Part shown: positions 50,247 through 61,000 of the stretch, piece after piece | Numbering within the stretch: the first letter of the stretch is position 1 | Layout: each line of letters opens with the position of its first letter | DNA from: Geosiphon pyriformis | Lineage: Eukaryota; Glomeromycota; Glomeromycetes; Archaeosporales; Geosiphonaceae | Length of the DNA: 64,000 bases | Direction: 5' to 3' | Assembly: GCA_016748015.1 (NCBI GenBank) | Contig: JAAOMT010000295.1 | Span: 68,604-132,603, forward strand | Made by a program: the position numbers and the translations under genes | Notes under the pieces: generated by a model | Databases searched by the model: none | What the model was told of the DNA's origin: nothing | The model's input: the letters and a program-made list of their open reading frames with translations, nothing else

Positions 50247-50385
50247 AAATTCGCCGAAATTTACAGAAATTCGCCGAAATTTATAGAAATTCGCCGAAAT
50301 TATGAATAGTTCACCCAAATTAATCAATAGTTCAGCAAAATAACTTGTAGTTTATCAAAATGTATCTTTAGTTCACCAAAATTTG
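50247..50385 (+). promoter_or_regulatory. seven-unit 20-21-bp array in the LTR U3
   Basis: Cores start at 50250, 50270, 50290, 50310, 50331, 50351 and 50372. The first three are TTCGCCGAAAT, a palindrome around a central C (TTCG-C-CGAA); the others are TTCACCCAAAT, TTCAGCAAAA, TTTATCAAAAT and TTCACCAAAAT. The array ends about 50 bases before the TATA box. The constant two-turn spacing suggests repeated binding of one protein on one face of the helix. The LTR of B has the same seven positions. Confidence 0.7.
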
Positions 50386-50433
50386 AGCAAAGAGAAAAAG
50401 TGCAAGTTTATAGACTAGTATTACAACAAGTTG

Positions 50434-50440
50434 TATAAAA
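50434..50440 (+). promoter_or_regulatory. TATA box of gypsy A LTR
   Basis: TATAAAA in TTGTATAAAAGAAG, downstream of the seven-unit array. The same motif, slightly changed (TTGTATAAAAAAAG), is in the LTR of B near 57415. Confidence 0.6.
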
Positions 50441-51035
50441 GAAGAGCTTTTTTCTTTAAAGAAATGTATCTTACTTTAGAATTATTACTTAGAACCATTC
50501 CTACATACACAAAAAGAAATAAATATCAAATAATTTGAAAAACCAAATTCTTTAATTATTTTACTTGGAAAATTTTCAAAACCCAACTAACATTTTAAAA
50601 TTGATTAGCTACCAATTTCAGTAAACTGTTAGTGACTCCAGGCCTGGATAGAAAACGTTTCCCTTGATAAAATCCTATTTCTTTTATATTTCTTTTATTT
50701 TTTTTTTTCTTTTCTTATTACAATCATTAAGGTAGCCTACAGACAAGATTCCTGTAGAAGAGTTGACTTTCACAGCAAAGTAACTACACATTTTTAGTGA
50801 GCTTCCAGACAAGCAATTTCTGGGAAAGAGTTGACATTTACTACAATGTAACTACATAAAGTAACTGGCAAGGAATTTGCCATTCCACTTATAAGTCCAG
50901 CAGTTCAAATTATAGGAGATACTTTGAAGATAAATTCAGTTATTGGAGGTTCAAATACTTCTAGAAAATGTGAATTTGCAACCAACAAACATTTACAACA
51001 TTCAAAAAAAGAGACCAAAAACCTCCAGTAACATT

Positions 51036-51051
51036 TGGTGCTCTCCCACAG
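51036..51051 (+). other. primer-binding site of gypsy A
   Basis: TGGTGCTCTCCCACAG follows the LTR end after TT. It starts with the TGG needed to pair with a tRNA 3' CCA. The tRNA was not identified. The last bases overlap the gag start position (ACA at 51048-51050, ATG in B). Confidence 0.55.
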
Positions 51052-54000
51052 AAATAACATAGCAAACAACAAACTTCAAAGTGGCGACCACACCAGACAC
51101 AACAAATCTAAAGCATTATCAGTCAATTTACACCCATTGCAAGCAAAGATTCAACATCCCAGACAGAATTGAAATTGTTGAAAGAACACTCTACCAATAT
51201 ATTGAAAACTGTATCAACAATTATCTTTTTGGAAATTACAACATTGCAGAAGTGAAAAGCAATCTCTACAATAATCTAGTACACTATTCACGGTTGAAAA
51301 CTGAAGACCTTAACAGTGAAACACTTGCCACCTACTTTTAAGAACTCAATTACAACATTATCAAGTATTGTGAAGAAAAATACCCAGTACAGTCTAAATA
51401 CTTTTTTGACTTTGAATTAGAAACAGAAACAGGCAACAAAGACAAACAAAAAGTAAAACAACACTCAAGAACCGCTCTAAACACTCCAATACTACCAAAA
51501 ACAACTGCCAAACACTTGCAAACACCTGAACAAGAAACCAGTGTCAAATTACCACTTTCTATTACACCATTTCCAATTTCACTTGTTTGACCACAAACAC
51601 CAAATTCACTACTTAACCATTTCTCCAGACCAGAAGATTTTCAGTTACTTAAAAATCCTACTCAACAGCAGGAACCTATATCAACAAGTACCAATATTAT
51701 TGAATACTTGCAGGAAAATGAAAGTGATCATTCAGAAAATTTGGAAAGTGAAAAAACTGAATCAGAACAAGGAGAAGCCACAGAAAATGAAGAGGAAATA
51801 GCAACTGCTTATATTGCAAAGATTCTAAAATTTACTGGTAAAAATAATGATACCAGTCCTCAAGAATGGCTCGACAAAGTTCAAAAAGCAGGAGATGCAA
51901 ATAGTTGGATTGTAGCAAGAATGCTTAAAACAATTCCCTACTTTCTTTAAAGAACAGCAGAAGAATGGTTTGAAAATTTAAAAGAACCATTTGAGAACTG
52001 ACAAGCATTCAAAGATGCTTTCTTACAACAATTCACTGACAACAACACTTTTATCACTCTCTGCAATCACTTTCACAATATCAAACAAAAAACATCTGAA
52101 ACTGTTATGACTTATCTTGGAAAATTCAACAAACTTTTTAGATGAATTCGACAATTGGAAACCAATGATTACTATTCTGATGCTTAAATTCTAGATCAGT
52201 TTATAGCAGGGTTAAAAAACAAACTAATTAAAAAAGTCTACCCATATGCTCCAGCAGACTTAGCAACTGCCATTAGACATGCAAAGAATTATAAAATGGC
52301 TATGGAAGAAGCAAACTACACCAAACTTGTTAACTTGGCTATTGGAAAAACCAGCTCAGCAGCTGAAAAAAAGATAGACCAACTCACAAAGAAGGTTGAA
52401 AGCTATTTTACAAACCAGCAACAACAGCAACAACAACCACAAAAATATCAACCACCACAGCAATACAACCCAAACAACTTTAGACCACTATCCAACAACC
52501 AATCTCAAAATTGTCACTATTGTGAAATTCCAGGACACTGAAAACGAGATTGCAGAAAACTACAAAGAGACCAAAAAAACAGGAGTAATCAATTTTACTT
52601 TTCACTACAACAATCTTATTACCAACCCCTACTACCAACTTATTATTTACCAAGACCACAAATTTAAAACAGCTATTATCAACCAGCTTCACAACCAATT
52701 CAACAACAATATTAGCAACCTTTACCAATTCAGCAATATTAGACACCACCCACTCAACAATATCAAGTACCAGCAAGAAGATTGGTTCAACATAACCAAT
52801 TTACACTCCAAAATCAATTGCAGAGTAACAACAACAGAATTAATCCAAATAACCAGTTGGTTCCTCGAAATTCTGGTTAGCAAAGACCCAATCACTATCA
52901 CACTTAACCCAGTTATCTTACAATACCAGAGGAATCGGATTTTCAACAATCTGCACTTTCTGAAGGTAAAGTTACAGCACCCAGATCAAATCCTTCTAAC
53001 AACACTATTCTACCAGCTCAAATTGCTCAAAATGCTAACCTTTCAGATATATTCCCATTCGAATTTGAAGCAAATGAATCACCATTCTTGCTTAGTAATG
53101 CAACAGCTAATGAACAAAAAGCTATTACTGCTATGTATACTGAAGTTACAGTAGATGAAAAACCCATCTGACTAATTCTAGACAGTGGATCAGCTGGAAA
53201 TATTATCACCTACCAGTTAATGCAACAGCTTTAAAGAACTGTTGACAAACCAGCCCAAACTGTAATTGTTATAGCAGATGGTATAAAAAAGACACCAGTA
53301 GGAGAAATTGACAATTTTCCATTCACTATTGATGGAATTACCATTTCAGTCAAAGTTTTAGTTATGAATGCATCTCAATACCAAGCTCTGGTCGGAAATA
53401 ATTGGCTTCTTAAGGCCAATGCAAACTTGGACTGAGAAACTCAGGAATTAAAAATCTCATACTAAGGACAATACACCATGGTACCTGCTACTTGTAGTAC
53501 TTTTAACAAATAATCAGAAAAAGCCCCAGTATTTGAATTTGAAAAAGAAAAAGAAATGCCACTTACTAAAATCTACATGGCTCTTAGATTAATATCCAAT
53601 TGGGCTAAAGAAACAGAACAGGAGATTTTTAAAGAATCAAGAAGATGGAAAAAAGTTAGATATTCTATATCAGAACTACAGAAACAACCACTCTATATTC
53701 TACTCAAATACAAAGATTACAACAAGAAACTTTCATTAATGGGAGCATGTATTTCTCCAAAAGAGGAATATGAAACTTGTATCTGTTACTTTTGCAAAGC
53801 ATGCCATAAAGAACGATTTGGATCTCCAAAAAGAAGTGGAAAATAAGACAACACACCTTGCTTTATATGTAGAGATATGTTACCAGAAGAATGCAACTGG
53901 ATTAATGTTGCAATGAGAGGAGGAGTATGTGATCAAACCTGTCAATATGCTCTATCAATTTTGGAAAATATCAGAAGAGGAACATCATTTGATGCAGCAT

Positions 54001-56705
54001 ATAACAGTGTTCTCAATAAACTTTACCACTACTCTCATAATGCTGAAATGATTTTTGACTTAGCAATGGCATTAATCAATTGAGTCACTTAAGAAGATGT
54101 CCATCAAATAAAAAAAGCTGAATACATTGAGTATATCATGGAATTAGCTGGATTTGATTATAAAAATAATGCAGAAACATATCACCAAATTGCAAACCAC
54201 ACATATCCGACCAAGGAAGCTCAAATTCAACAATTAGAGCAAATAAACATTCAATTGTGTGAAGAATACATCATGCCTTGCGATGACCAATGGTATTTAG
54301 AATGCTATGCTCTTAGCATTCCTCTGTCAAATGAGAATGATAAAAATGAAATTAAATTTGGAGTATCTGAACTAGTAAAAAAACTACCAACCACTCCTAT
54401 CTATCTTCTTGAAAAGCAACCATCTCTACAACTTAAATACTTTAACAACCATGGCCAAGAAATCAGACCAGAAAAAGCACACGAAATTGATGCTGGATAT
54501 GACCTAAGATACCCAGGAAAAGATACTTTGGTTCTCTAACCAAAGTCTTTGACAAAAATCAATCTCAAAATTGCTCTTGAAATTCCACCTGGAGCAATGG
54601 TTCAAATTGCCTCCAGATCATCATTGGCAAGCAAAAAAATCAATATTAGAAAAGGAGTTATAGATACAGGATATACTAGAGACATTACCATTATATTGCA
54701 GAATGAAACAGACAAACCATTCAAAATTGAACATGCTGAAAAAATTGCTCAAGCAATTTACTTATCCTTAATCAATATTTCGGGTTTACAATCAGTTAAC
54801 AACAGAGAACAATTGGGAAAAAGTGAAAGAGGAACTCAAGGTTTTGGTTCAACTGGACAATTTACAGTTTCAGTAAACATAGCTCTTAAAATACAAAATG
54901 AATCTCACCAGATTCTTCAACTTTCCCAACAAATTACCATTTCACTTTTTAAAGAACATTACGAAATTTACACTTGCTCAAAACCCACTACTACCCAACA
55001 AATTTTTGAATCCAATGAACAAATCTGTTTGAAGCATGAAATCTTAATTCCAAACGTTTATATTCCCAAAGGAATAAAAAAATTTTGAGTTATATTCTAC
55101 AACCCCAATAATTACCTTATTGTTTTATTAAACAAATTAAAGATTGGAATCATACACAGCAATATTTTTCAAGATAAAAATCCTTAAATTGTCTCTAATT
55201 TTATTGAAATTGTAAGGCACACTTTACTCCCAAATCCAAATATCATTCCCACTATTGAAAACTACCATCTTTTGGAAAAAAAACTCTCTTGTATTAACAT
55301 GGGTTCCTTAGAACCTCAACAACAAAGACAATTGAAACAATTGATAGCTGAATTTGCAGATATATTTGCAAAAGACAACAATGACTTGAGAAAAACAGAC
55401 ATTGTTCAACATCAGATCCATACAGGAGATGTTCCACCAAAATGTTAAAAAGCTTATTGAGTGCCATTTGCCAACCACCAATTCATCAGAGAAGAGATCC
55501 AAAAAATGCTCAATAATGGATTGATTCAACCATCAAGAAGTCCTTGGGCCTCACCAGTAGTTTTAGTTAAAAAGAAAAACGGAAAAATCAGATTCTGTGT
55601 TAATTATAGATAACTGAATAGTATTACAATTGGAGATGCCTATTCTCTTCCAAGAATTGATGACATGCTAGATGTTCTAAAAAAAGCCAAGTTTTTCTCA
55701 ACTTTAGACTTGGAAAGTGGATACTGCCAAGTCGAAATGGACCCAAAAGACCGACCCAAAACAGCATTTACCACCCAGGGAGGAAACTATGAGTTCAATG
55801 TTATGCTTTTTAAACTCTGCAATGCACCAACAACATTCTAGCAACTCATGGATGTTGTATATAAAGGATTTTTGTGGCAATCAGTAGTTGTCTATCTTGA
55901 TAACACTGATGTATACTTACCAAGCTTTGAGACTCATCTTATCCACCTGTGAAAAGTTTTTCAATAATTACGGAAAGCAAAATTAAAGTTAAACATTGAA
56001 AAATGTCATTTTGAAAAAACAAGCTTAATCTTCTTCAGACACATTGTTAGCAAAAATGGAGTCAAACCAAATCCTGGAACAATCAGTGCTGTCAAAAACT
56101 TTCAAACTCCCAGAAATACCACAGAACTACAAGGATTTGTAGGATTAGTCTTTTACTATTAAAAATTTATAAAAAGATTCTCAAAAATTGCCAAACTACT
56201 CAATTATCTTACCAACAAAAATGTACTATACAAATGAACTGAAGAACAACAAAAAGCTTTTGAAACTCTCAAAACAAAATTGACAACAGCCCTAGTTCTT
56301 GCTTACTCAGACTTCAATAAATGATTCCAATTAGCCATTGATGCTTTACACATAGCATTTGGTGCCATTTAATCACAATTGGATGAAAATGGCCAGGAAC
56401 AAGTTATCGCCTATGTTAGCAGAACACTCAAGCCAACAGAACTCAAATATGGCTCAACTGAATTGGAAGCCACTGCAGTCATCTGGGCTCTTAAACACTT
56501 TCAACAATACCTGAAGAATAGAAAAAAATTTAACATAATATTTGACAATATTGGCCTCAAATGGCTTAATAAAAAGAAAACTGAACAAAGTGCCAAACAG
56601 TCTCAATGGAATAACTTCCTAGCAGACTACAGATACATTGTACATCACAAACCAGGAAAACTACACACCAATGTTGATAGCCTCTCAAGAATGAGACAAT
56701 ATTAA
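51048..56705 (+). pseudogene. gypsy A gag-pol (gag, protease, Cys-rich, dUTPase, RT, RNase H)
   Basis: One frame carries all domains without a frameshift but with about 34 in-frame stops. The gag capsid-like domain is about 51800-52390 (Pro-Gln-Glu-Trp-Leu...Arg-Met-Leu). The zinc knuckle is 52509-52553 (Cys-His-Tyr-Cys-Glu-Ile-Pro-Gly-His-stop-Lys-Arg-Asp-Cys). The aspartic protease Asp-Ser-Gly is at 53180-53188. A Cys-rich segment lies at about 53690-53950. dUTPase at about 54490-54860 has Asp-Ala-Gly-Tyr-Asp-Leu, Arg-Ser-Ser-Leu-Ala, Gly-Val-Ile-Asp-Thr-Gly-Tyr and Gly-Phe-Gly-Ser-Thr-Gly. RT at about 55480-56100 has the box Tyr-Leu-Asp-Asn at 55893-55904. RNase H ends near 56690. The gag start is ACA, where B has ATG. 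It is a dead copy whose domain order is clear. Confidence 0.9.
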
Positions 56706-56770
56706 TACTAATATCAACACCAACAAAACACCAACAAACTTAACAGCAGAACAAACAACAAAATCAACAA

Positions 56771-57024
56771 CAATAGATCCAGAAGACTGTAGACACAGGA
56801 GCAGAGATACTATCAAGATCTAAGAGTTCATGAAGAGAGAGATTAGGATCAGATCCAAAAGGAATACCACTAGAAGACTTAAAGAGTGAGACCATTTGGG
56901 CCCAAGATTTGTTACCAAAAGCAGTAGAGCAAGATATTGGAACACATTTTCTTTCATACAATTTAGCAAGCCGAAAACAAACTTTCTTTGAAGCACCCTT
57001 TCTGTATAATTCCTTAGATGATGG
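56771..57024 (-). mobile_element. LINE ORF1 scrap between the two gypsy elements
   Basis: The minus-strand frame (56764-57010) reads Arg-Leu-Ala-Lys-Leu-Tyr-Glu-Arg-Lys, then Phe-Gly-Asn-Lys-Ser-Trp-Ala-Gln-Met, and later Asp-Ser-Ile-Ser-Ala-Pro-Val-Ser-Thr. This parallels Leu-Ala-Asn-Ile-Tyr-Lys-Arg-Lys...Phe-Gly-Gly-Lys-Thr-Trp of ORF1 in copy 3. The strand and position fit the missing 5' part of LINE copy 4. Gypsy B starts at its upper edge. Confidence 0.7.
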
Positions 57025-58016
57025 TGTTACCAGTAAAATTTTAGCTATTAATTAGCATGAAATTACTCTTATAATTCTTATAATTAATTAGTATATTAAT
57101 ATCATTTCAAATTATCATTTATTATTTAATCAATTATTATATATTACAATTCAATTAAAATAATCTAATTAGTATAACAGAAAGTAAGATAATCAAATTA
57201 CACAATATCCTGAACTTTGTAATATTTTAAAATTTGTTGAAATTTACAGAAATTTGCTGAAATTTATAGAAATTCGCTGAAATTATGAATAGTTCACCCA
57301 AATTAATCAATAGTTTAGCAAAATAACTTGTAGTTCATTAAAATGTATTTTTAGTTTGCTGAAAGTAGAGCAAAGAGAAAAAGTGCAAGTTCATAGACTA
57401 ATACTACAACAAGTTGTATAAAAAAAGAGCTTTTCTCTTCAAGAAAATGTATCTTATTTTAGATTTATCACTTAGAACCATTTCTACACACACAAAAAGA
57501 AATAAATATCAAATAATTTAAAAAACCAAATTCTTTAATTATTTTACTTGAAAAATCCCCAAAACCCAACTAATGTTTTGAAATTAATTAGCTACCAATT
57601 TCAGTAAACTGTTAGTGACTCTAGGCCTGGATAAAAAAACGTTTCCCTTGACAGAATTCAATTTTTTTTATATTTCTTTTATTTTTCTTTTATTTTCTTA
57701 TTATAATTATTAAGGTAGCCTACAGACAAAATTCCTGTAGAAGAGTTGACTTTCACAGCAAAATAACTACACATTTTTAGTGAGCTTCCAGATGAGCAAT
57801 TCCTGGGAAAGAGTTGATATTTACTACAATGTAACTACATAAAGTAACTGGTACAGAATTGGCCATTCTACTTATAAGCCAGCAAGTTCAAATTATAGAA
57901 GATAATTTGAAAATAAATTCAGTTATTGGAGGTTCAACTACTTCTAAAAAACGTGAATTTGCAACCAACAAACATTTACAACATTCAAAAAAAGAGACCA
58001 AAAACCTCCAGTAATA
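57025..58016 (+). repeat. 5' LTR of gypsy B, 992 bp
   Basis: Starts TGTTAC and ends GTAATA (GTAACA in A), exactly 992 bp like the LTR of A. In the first 207 bases I count 14 differences from A, all transitions. The seven-unit array starts at 57233; its CpG sites are mostly TpG here (TTTGTTG, TTTGCTG, TTCGCTG). TATA is near 57415. Confidence 0.85.
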
Positions 58017-58018
58017 TT

Positions 58019-58034
58019 TGGTGCTCTTCCATGG
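58019..58034 (+). other. primer-binding site of gypsy B
   Basis: TGGTGCTCTTCCATGG, two bases after the LTR end. It differs from the site of A by transitions. The gag ATG (58031-58033) lies inside it. Confidence 0.5.
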
Positions 58035-61000
58035 AAATAATACAGCAAACAACAAACTTCAAAGTGGCAACCACACCAGATACAACAACTCTAGAGTATT
58101 ATCAGTCAATTTACATCCATTGCAAGTAGAGATTCAACATTCCAAACGGAATTGAAATTGTTGAAAGAACACTCTACCAATACATTGAAAACCATATCAA
58201 CAATTATCTTCTTGAAAATTACAACATTTCAAAAGTGAAAAGCAACCTCTACAATAATCTAGTACACTATTCACAATTGAGAACTGAAGACCTTAATAGT
58301 GAAACACTTGCCACCTACTTTTAAGAACTCAATTACAACATTATTAAGTATTGTGAAGAAAAATACCTAGTACAGTCTAAATACTTTTTTGACTTTGAAT
58401 CAGAAACAGAAACAGACAACAAAAACAAACAAAAAGTGAAACAACACTCAAAAACCACTCCAAACACTCCAATACTACCAAAGACAACTGCCAAACACTT
58501 GCAAACACCTGAACAAGGAACCAGTGTCAAATTACTACTTTTTATCACACTATTTCCAATTTCACTTGTTCGACCACAAACACCAAATTCACCACTTAAC
58601 CATTTCTCCAGACCAAAAGATTTTCAGTTACCTAGAAATCCTACTCAACAGCAGAAACCTATATTAACAAGCACCAATATTATTGAATACTTGCAGGAAA
58701 ACGAAAGTGATCATTTAGAAAATTTGGAAAGTGAAGAAACTGAATCAGAACAAAGAGAAAATGGCAACTGCTTACATTGCAAAAATTCCAGAATTCACGG
58801 GTGAAAATAATGATACCAGTCCTCAAGAATGGCTTGACAAAGTTCAAAAAGCAGAAGATAAAAATGGTTGGATTGCAGCAAGAATGCTTAAAGCAATTCC
58901 CTACTTTCTCCAAAGAACAGCAGGAGAATGGTTTGAAAATTTAGAAGAACCATTTGAGAACTGACAAGCATTCAAAGATGCTTTCTTACAACAATTCACT
59001 GACAACAACACCTCTATTACTCTCCGCAATTGCTTTCACAATATCAAACAAGAAACATCTGAAACTGTTATGACCTATCTTGGAAGATTTAACAAACTTC
59101 TCAAACAAATTTGACAATTGGAAACCAATAACTACTATTCTAATGCTCAAATTCTGGATCAGTTTATAGCAGAGTTAAAAGACAAACTGATTAAGAAAGT
59201 CTGTCCACATGCTCCAGCAGACTTAGCAACTGCTATTAAACATGCAAAGAGCTATAAAATGGCAATGGAAGAAGCAAATCACACCAAGCTTGTAAACCTT
59301 GCAATTGGAGAAACCAGCTCAGCAGCTGAAGAGAAAATAAACCAACTCACAAAAAAGATTGAAAGCTACTTTACAAACCAACAACAACAGCAACAACAAC
59401 CACAAAGATATCAACCTCCACAACAATGCAACCAAAACAATTTTGAATTACCATCCAACAACCAACCTCAAAATTGTCATTATTTTGGAATTCCAGGATA
59501 CTGGAAACAAGATTGTAGGAAATTACAAAGAGACCAACAAAACAGGAGTAATCAACATTACTCTTCACTACAACAATCTTATTACCAATCTCCACCACCA
59601 ATCTATTATTCACCAAGACCACAAAATCAAAACAGTTACTATCTACCAGCTCTACAACCAATGCAGCAACAATATCAACAACCTTTACCAATTCAGCCAT
59701 ATCAGACACCACCCACTCAACAATATCAAGTACCAGCAAGAAAATTGGTTTAACATAACCAATTCACACTCCAAAATCAATTGCAGAGTAACAACAACAG
59801 AATTAATCCAAATAACCAGTTGGTTCCCCGAAATTCTGGTCAGCAAAGACCCAATCTCTATCACACTCAACCCAGTTATTTTACAATACCAGAAGAATCG
59901 GATTTTCAACAAACTGTACTTTCTGAAAGTGAAGTTACAGCACCAAGATCAAACCCTTCCAACCACACCATTCCACTAGCTCAAATTGTCCAAAATGCCA
60001 ATCTGTCAAATATATTTCCATTTGTATTTGAAGCAAATGAATCACCATTTCTGCTTAGTAATGCAGCAGTCAATGAACAAAAAACAATTACTGCTATGTA
60101 CACAAAAGCTACAGTAGAAGGAAAACCCATTCACTTAATCTTAGATAGTGGATTGGCTGGAAGTATCATTACTTACCAGCTGATGCAACAACTCAAATGA
60201 AATGTAGACAGACCAGCTCAAACAGTTATTGTCACAGCTGATGGTAGAAAAAAAACTCCAGTAGAAAAAATTGATGATTTCCCCTTTACAATTGATGGAA
60301 TCACTATTTCAGTTAAAGTTCTTGTTATGGATGCACCCCAATACCAAGGTCTAATCGGAAATGATTGGCTTTTTAAGGCCAATACAAACCTGAACTGAAA
60401 AACTCAAGAAATTAAAATCTCATACCAAGGACAATATATCATAGTACTTGCAACCTGTGGTATCTTTACCAAATGATCAGAAAAAGCTCCAGTATTTGAA
60501 TTTGAAGAAGAGAAGGAAATGCCACTCACTGAAACCTACATGGCTCTTGAATCACCATCCAATTGGGCTGAGAAAACAGAACAAGAGATTTTTGAAGAAT
60601 CAAGAGGATGGAAGAAAGTTAGATATTCCATACCAGAACCACAAAAAAAACCACCACACATTCCACTAAAATGCAAAAATTGCAAAAAGAAGCTTTCATC
60701 TATAGGAGCCTGTATTTTTCCAGAAGAGGAATACAAAACTTGCACTTGTTACTTCTGCAAGACATGCCATAGAGAACGATTTGAATCCCCAAAGAGAAGT
60801 GGAAAATGGGACAAAACTCTTTGTCTTACTTGTAGAGAAAGGCTACCAGAAGAATGCAATTAGATTGATGTAACAATAAGAGGAGGAGTATGTAATCAGA
60901 CCTGTCAATATGCTCTATCAATTTCAGAAAAAGTCAGAAGAGGAACACCATTTGATGTAGTATACAACAGTGCTCTCAATAAACTTTACCACTACCCTCA

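Larger units (their letters stand above)
50042..51033 (+). repeat. 5' LTR of gypsy A, 992 bp
   Basis: Begins TGTTAC and ends GTAACA, a 6-bp perfect inverted end with TG...CA. It has the same length (992 bp) as the LTR of B. Within it are a seven-unit array (50247-50385), a TATA box at 50434 and an AATAAA at about 50518. It also holds an imperfect duplication of about 65 bases at 50733-50865 (each half has a GAGTTGAC...GTAACTACA pattern). The end was set by the primer-binding site two bases later. Confidence 0.85.
50042..56770 (+). mobile_element. Ty3/gypsy element A, 3'-truncated
   Basis: An LTR retrotransposon on the plus strand: 5' LTR 50042-51033, primer-binding site 51036-51051, and a single gag-pol frame to 56705. 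Integrase, the polypurine tract and the 3' LTR are absent. Sequence after about 56770 is a LINE ORF1 scrap. The left flank is LINE copy 4 RT (GACAT before the LTR). It is nearly collinear with element B until RNase H ends. It cannot transpose. Confidence 0.9.

Noticed and set aside
50247-50306. Short regular repeats as a CRISPR array
   Set aside because: The units are contiguous 20-mers without unique spacers, inside an LTR of a eukaryotic retrotransposon.
50592-50592. Earlier LTR end at CTAACA (50592)
   Set aside because: It gives a 5-bp inverted end, but no primer-binding site follows. The end at 51033 gives a 6-bp inverted end, two bases before a TGG-starting primer site, and equal length in both LTRs.
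52396-53154. Long overlapping frame of about 250 codons in gypsy A, also open in B (59359-59979)
   Set aside because: It is the shifted frame of a CAA/CAN-rich part of gag, where the other frame reads Asn and Thr and rarely stops. The zinc knuckle, protease and later domains are in the other frame.
57025-58016. LTR of B as the 3' LTR of A (tandem element)
   Set aside because: Element A has no integrase or polypurine tract before it, and 56771-57024 is LINE sequence on the other strand. So this LTR belongs to a separate insertion.
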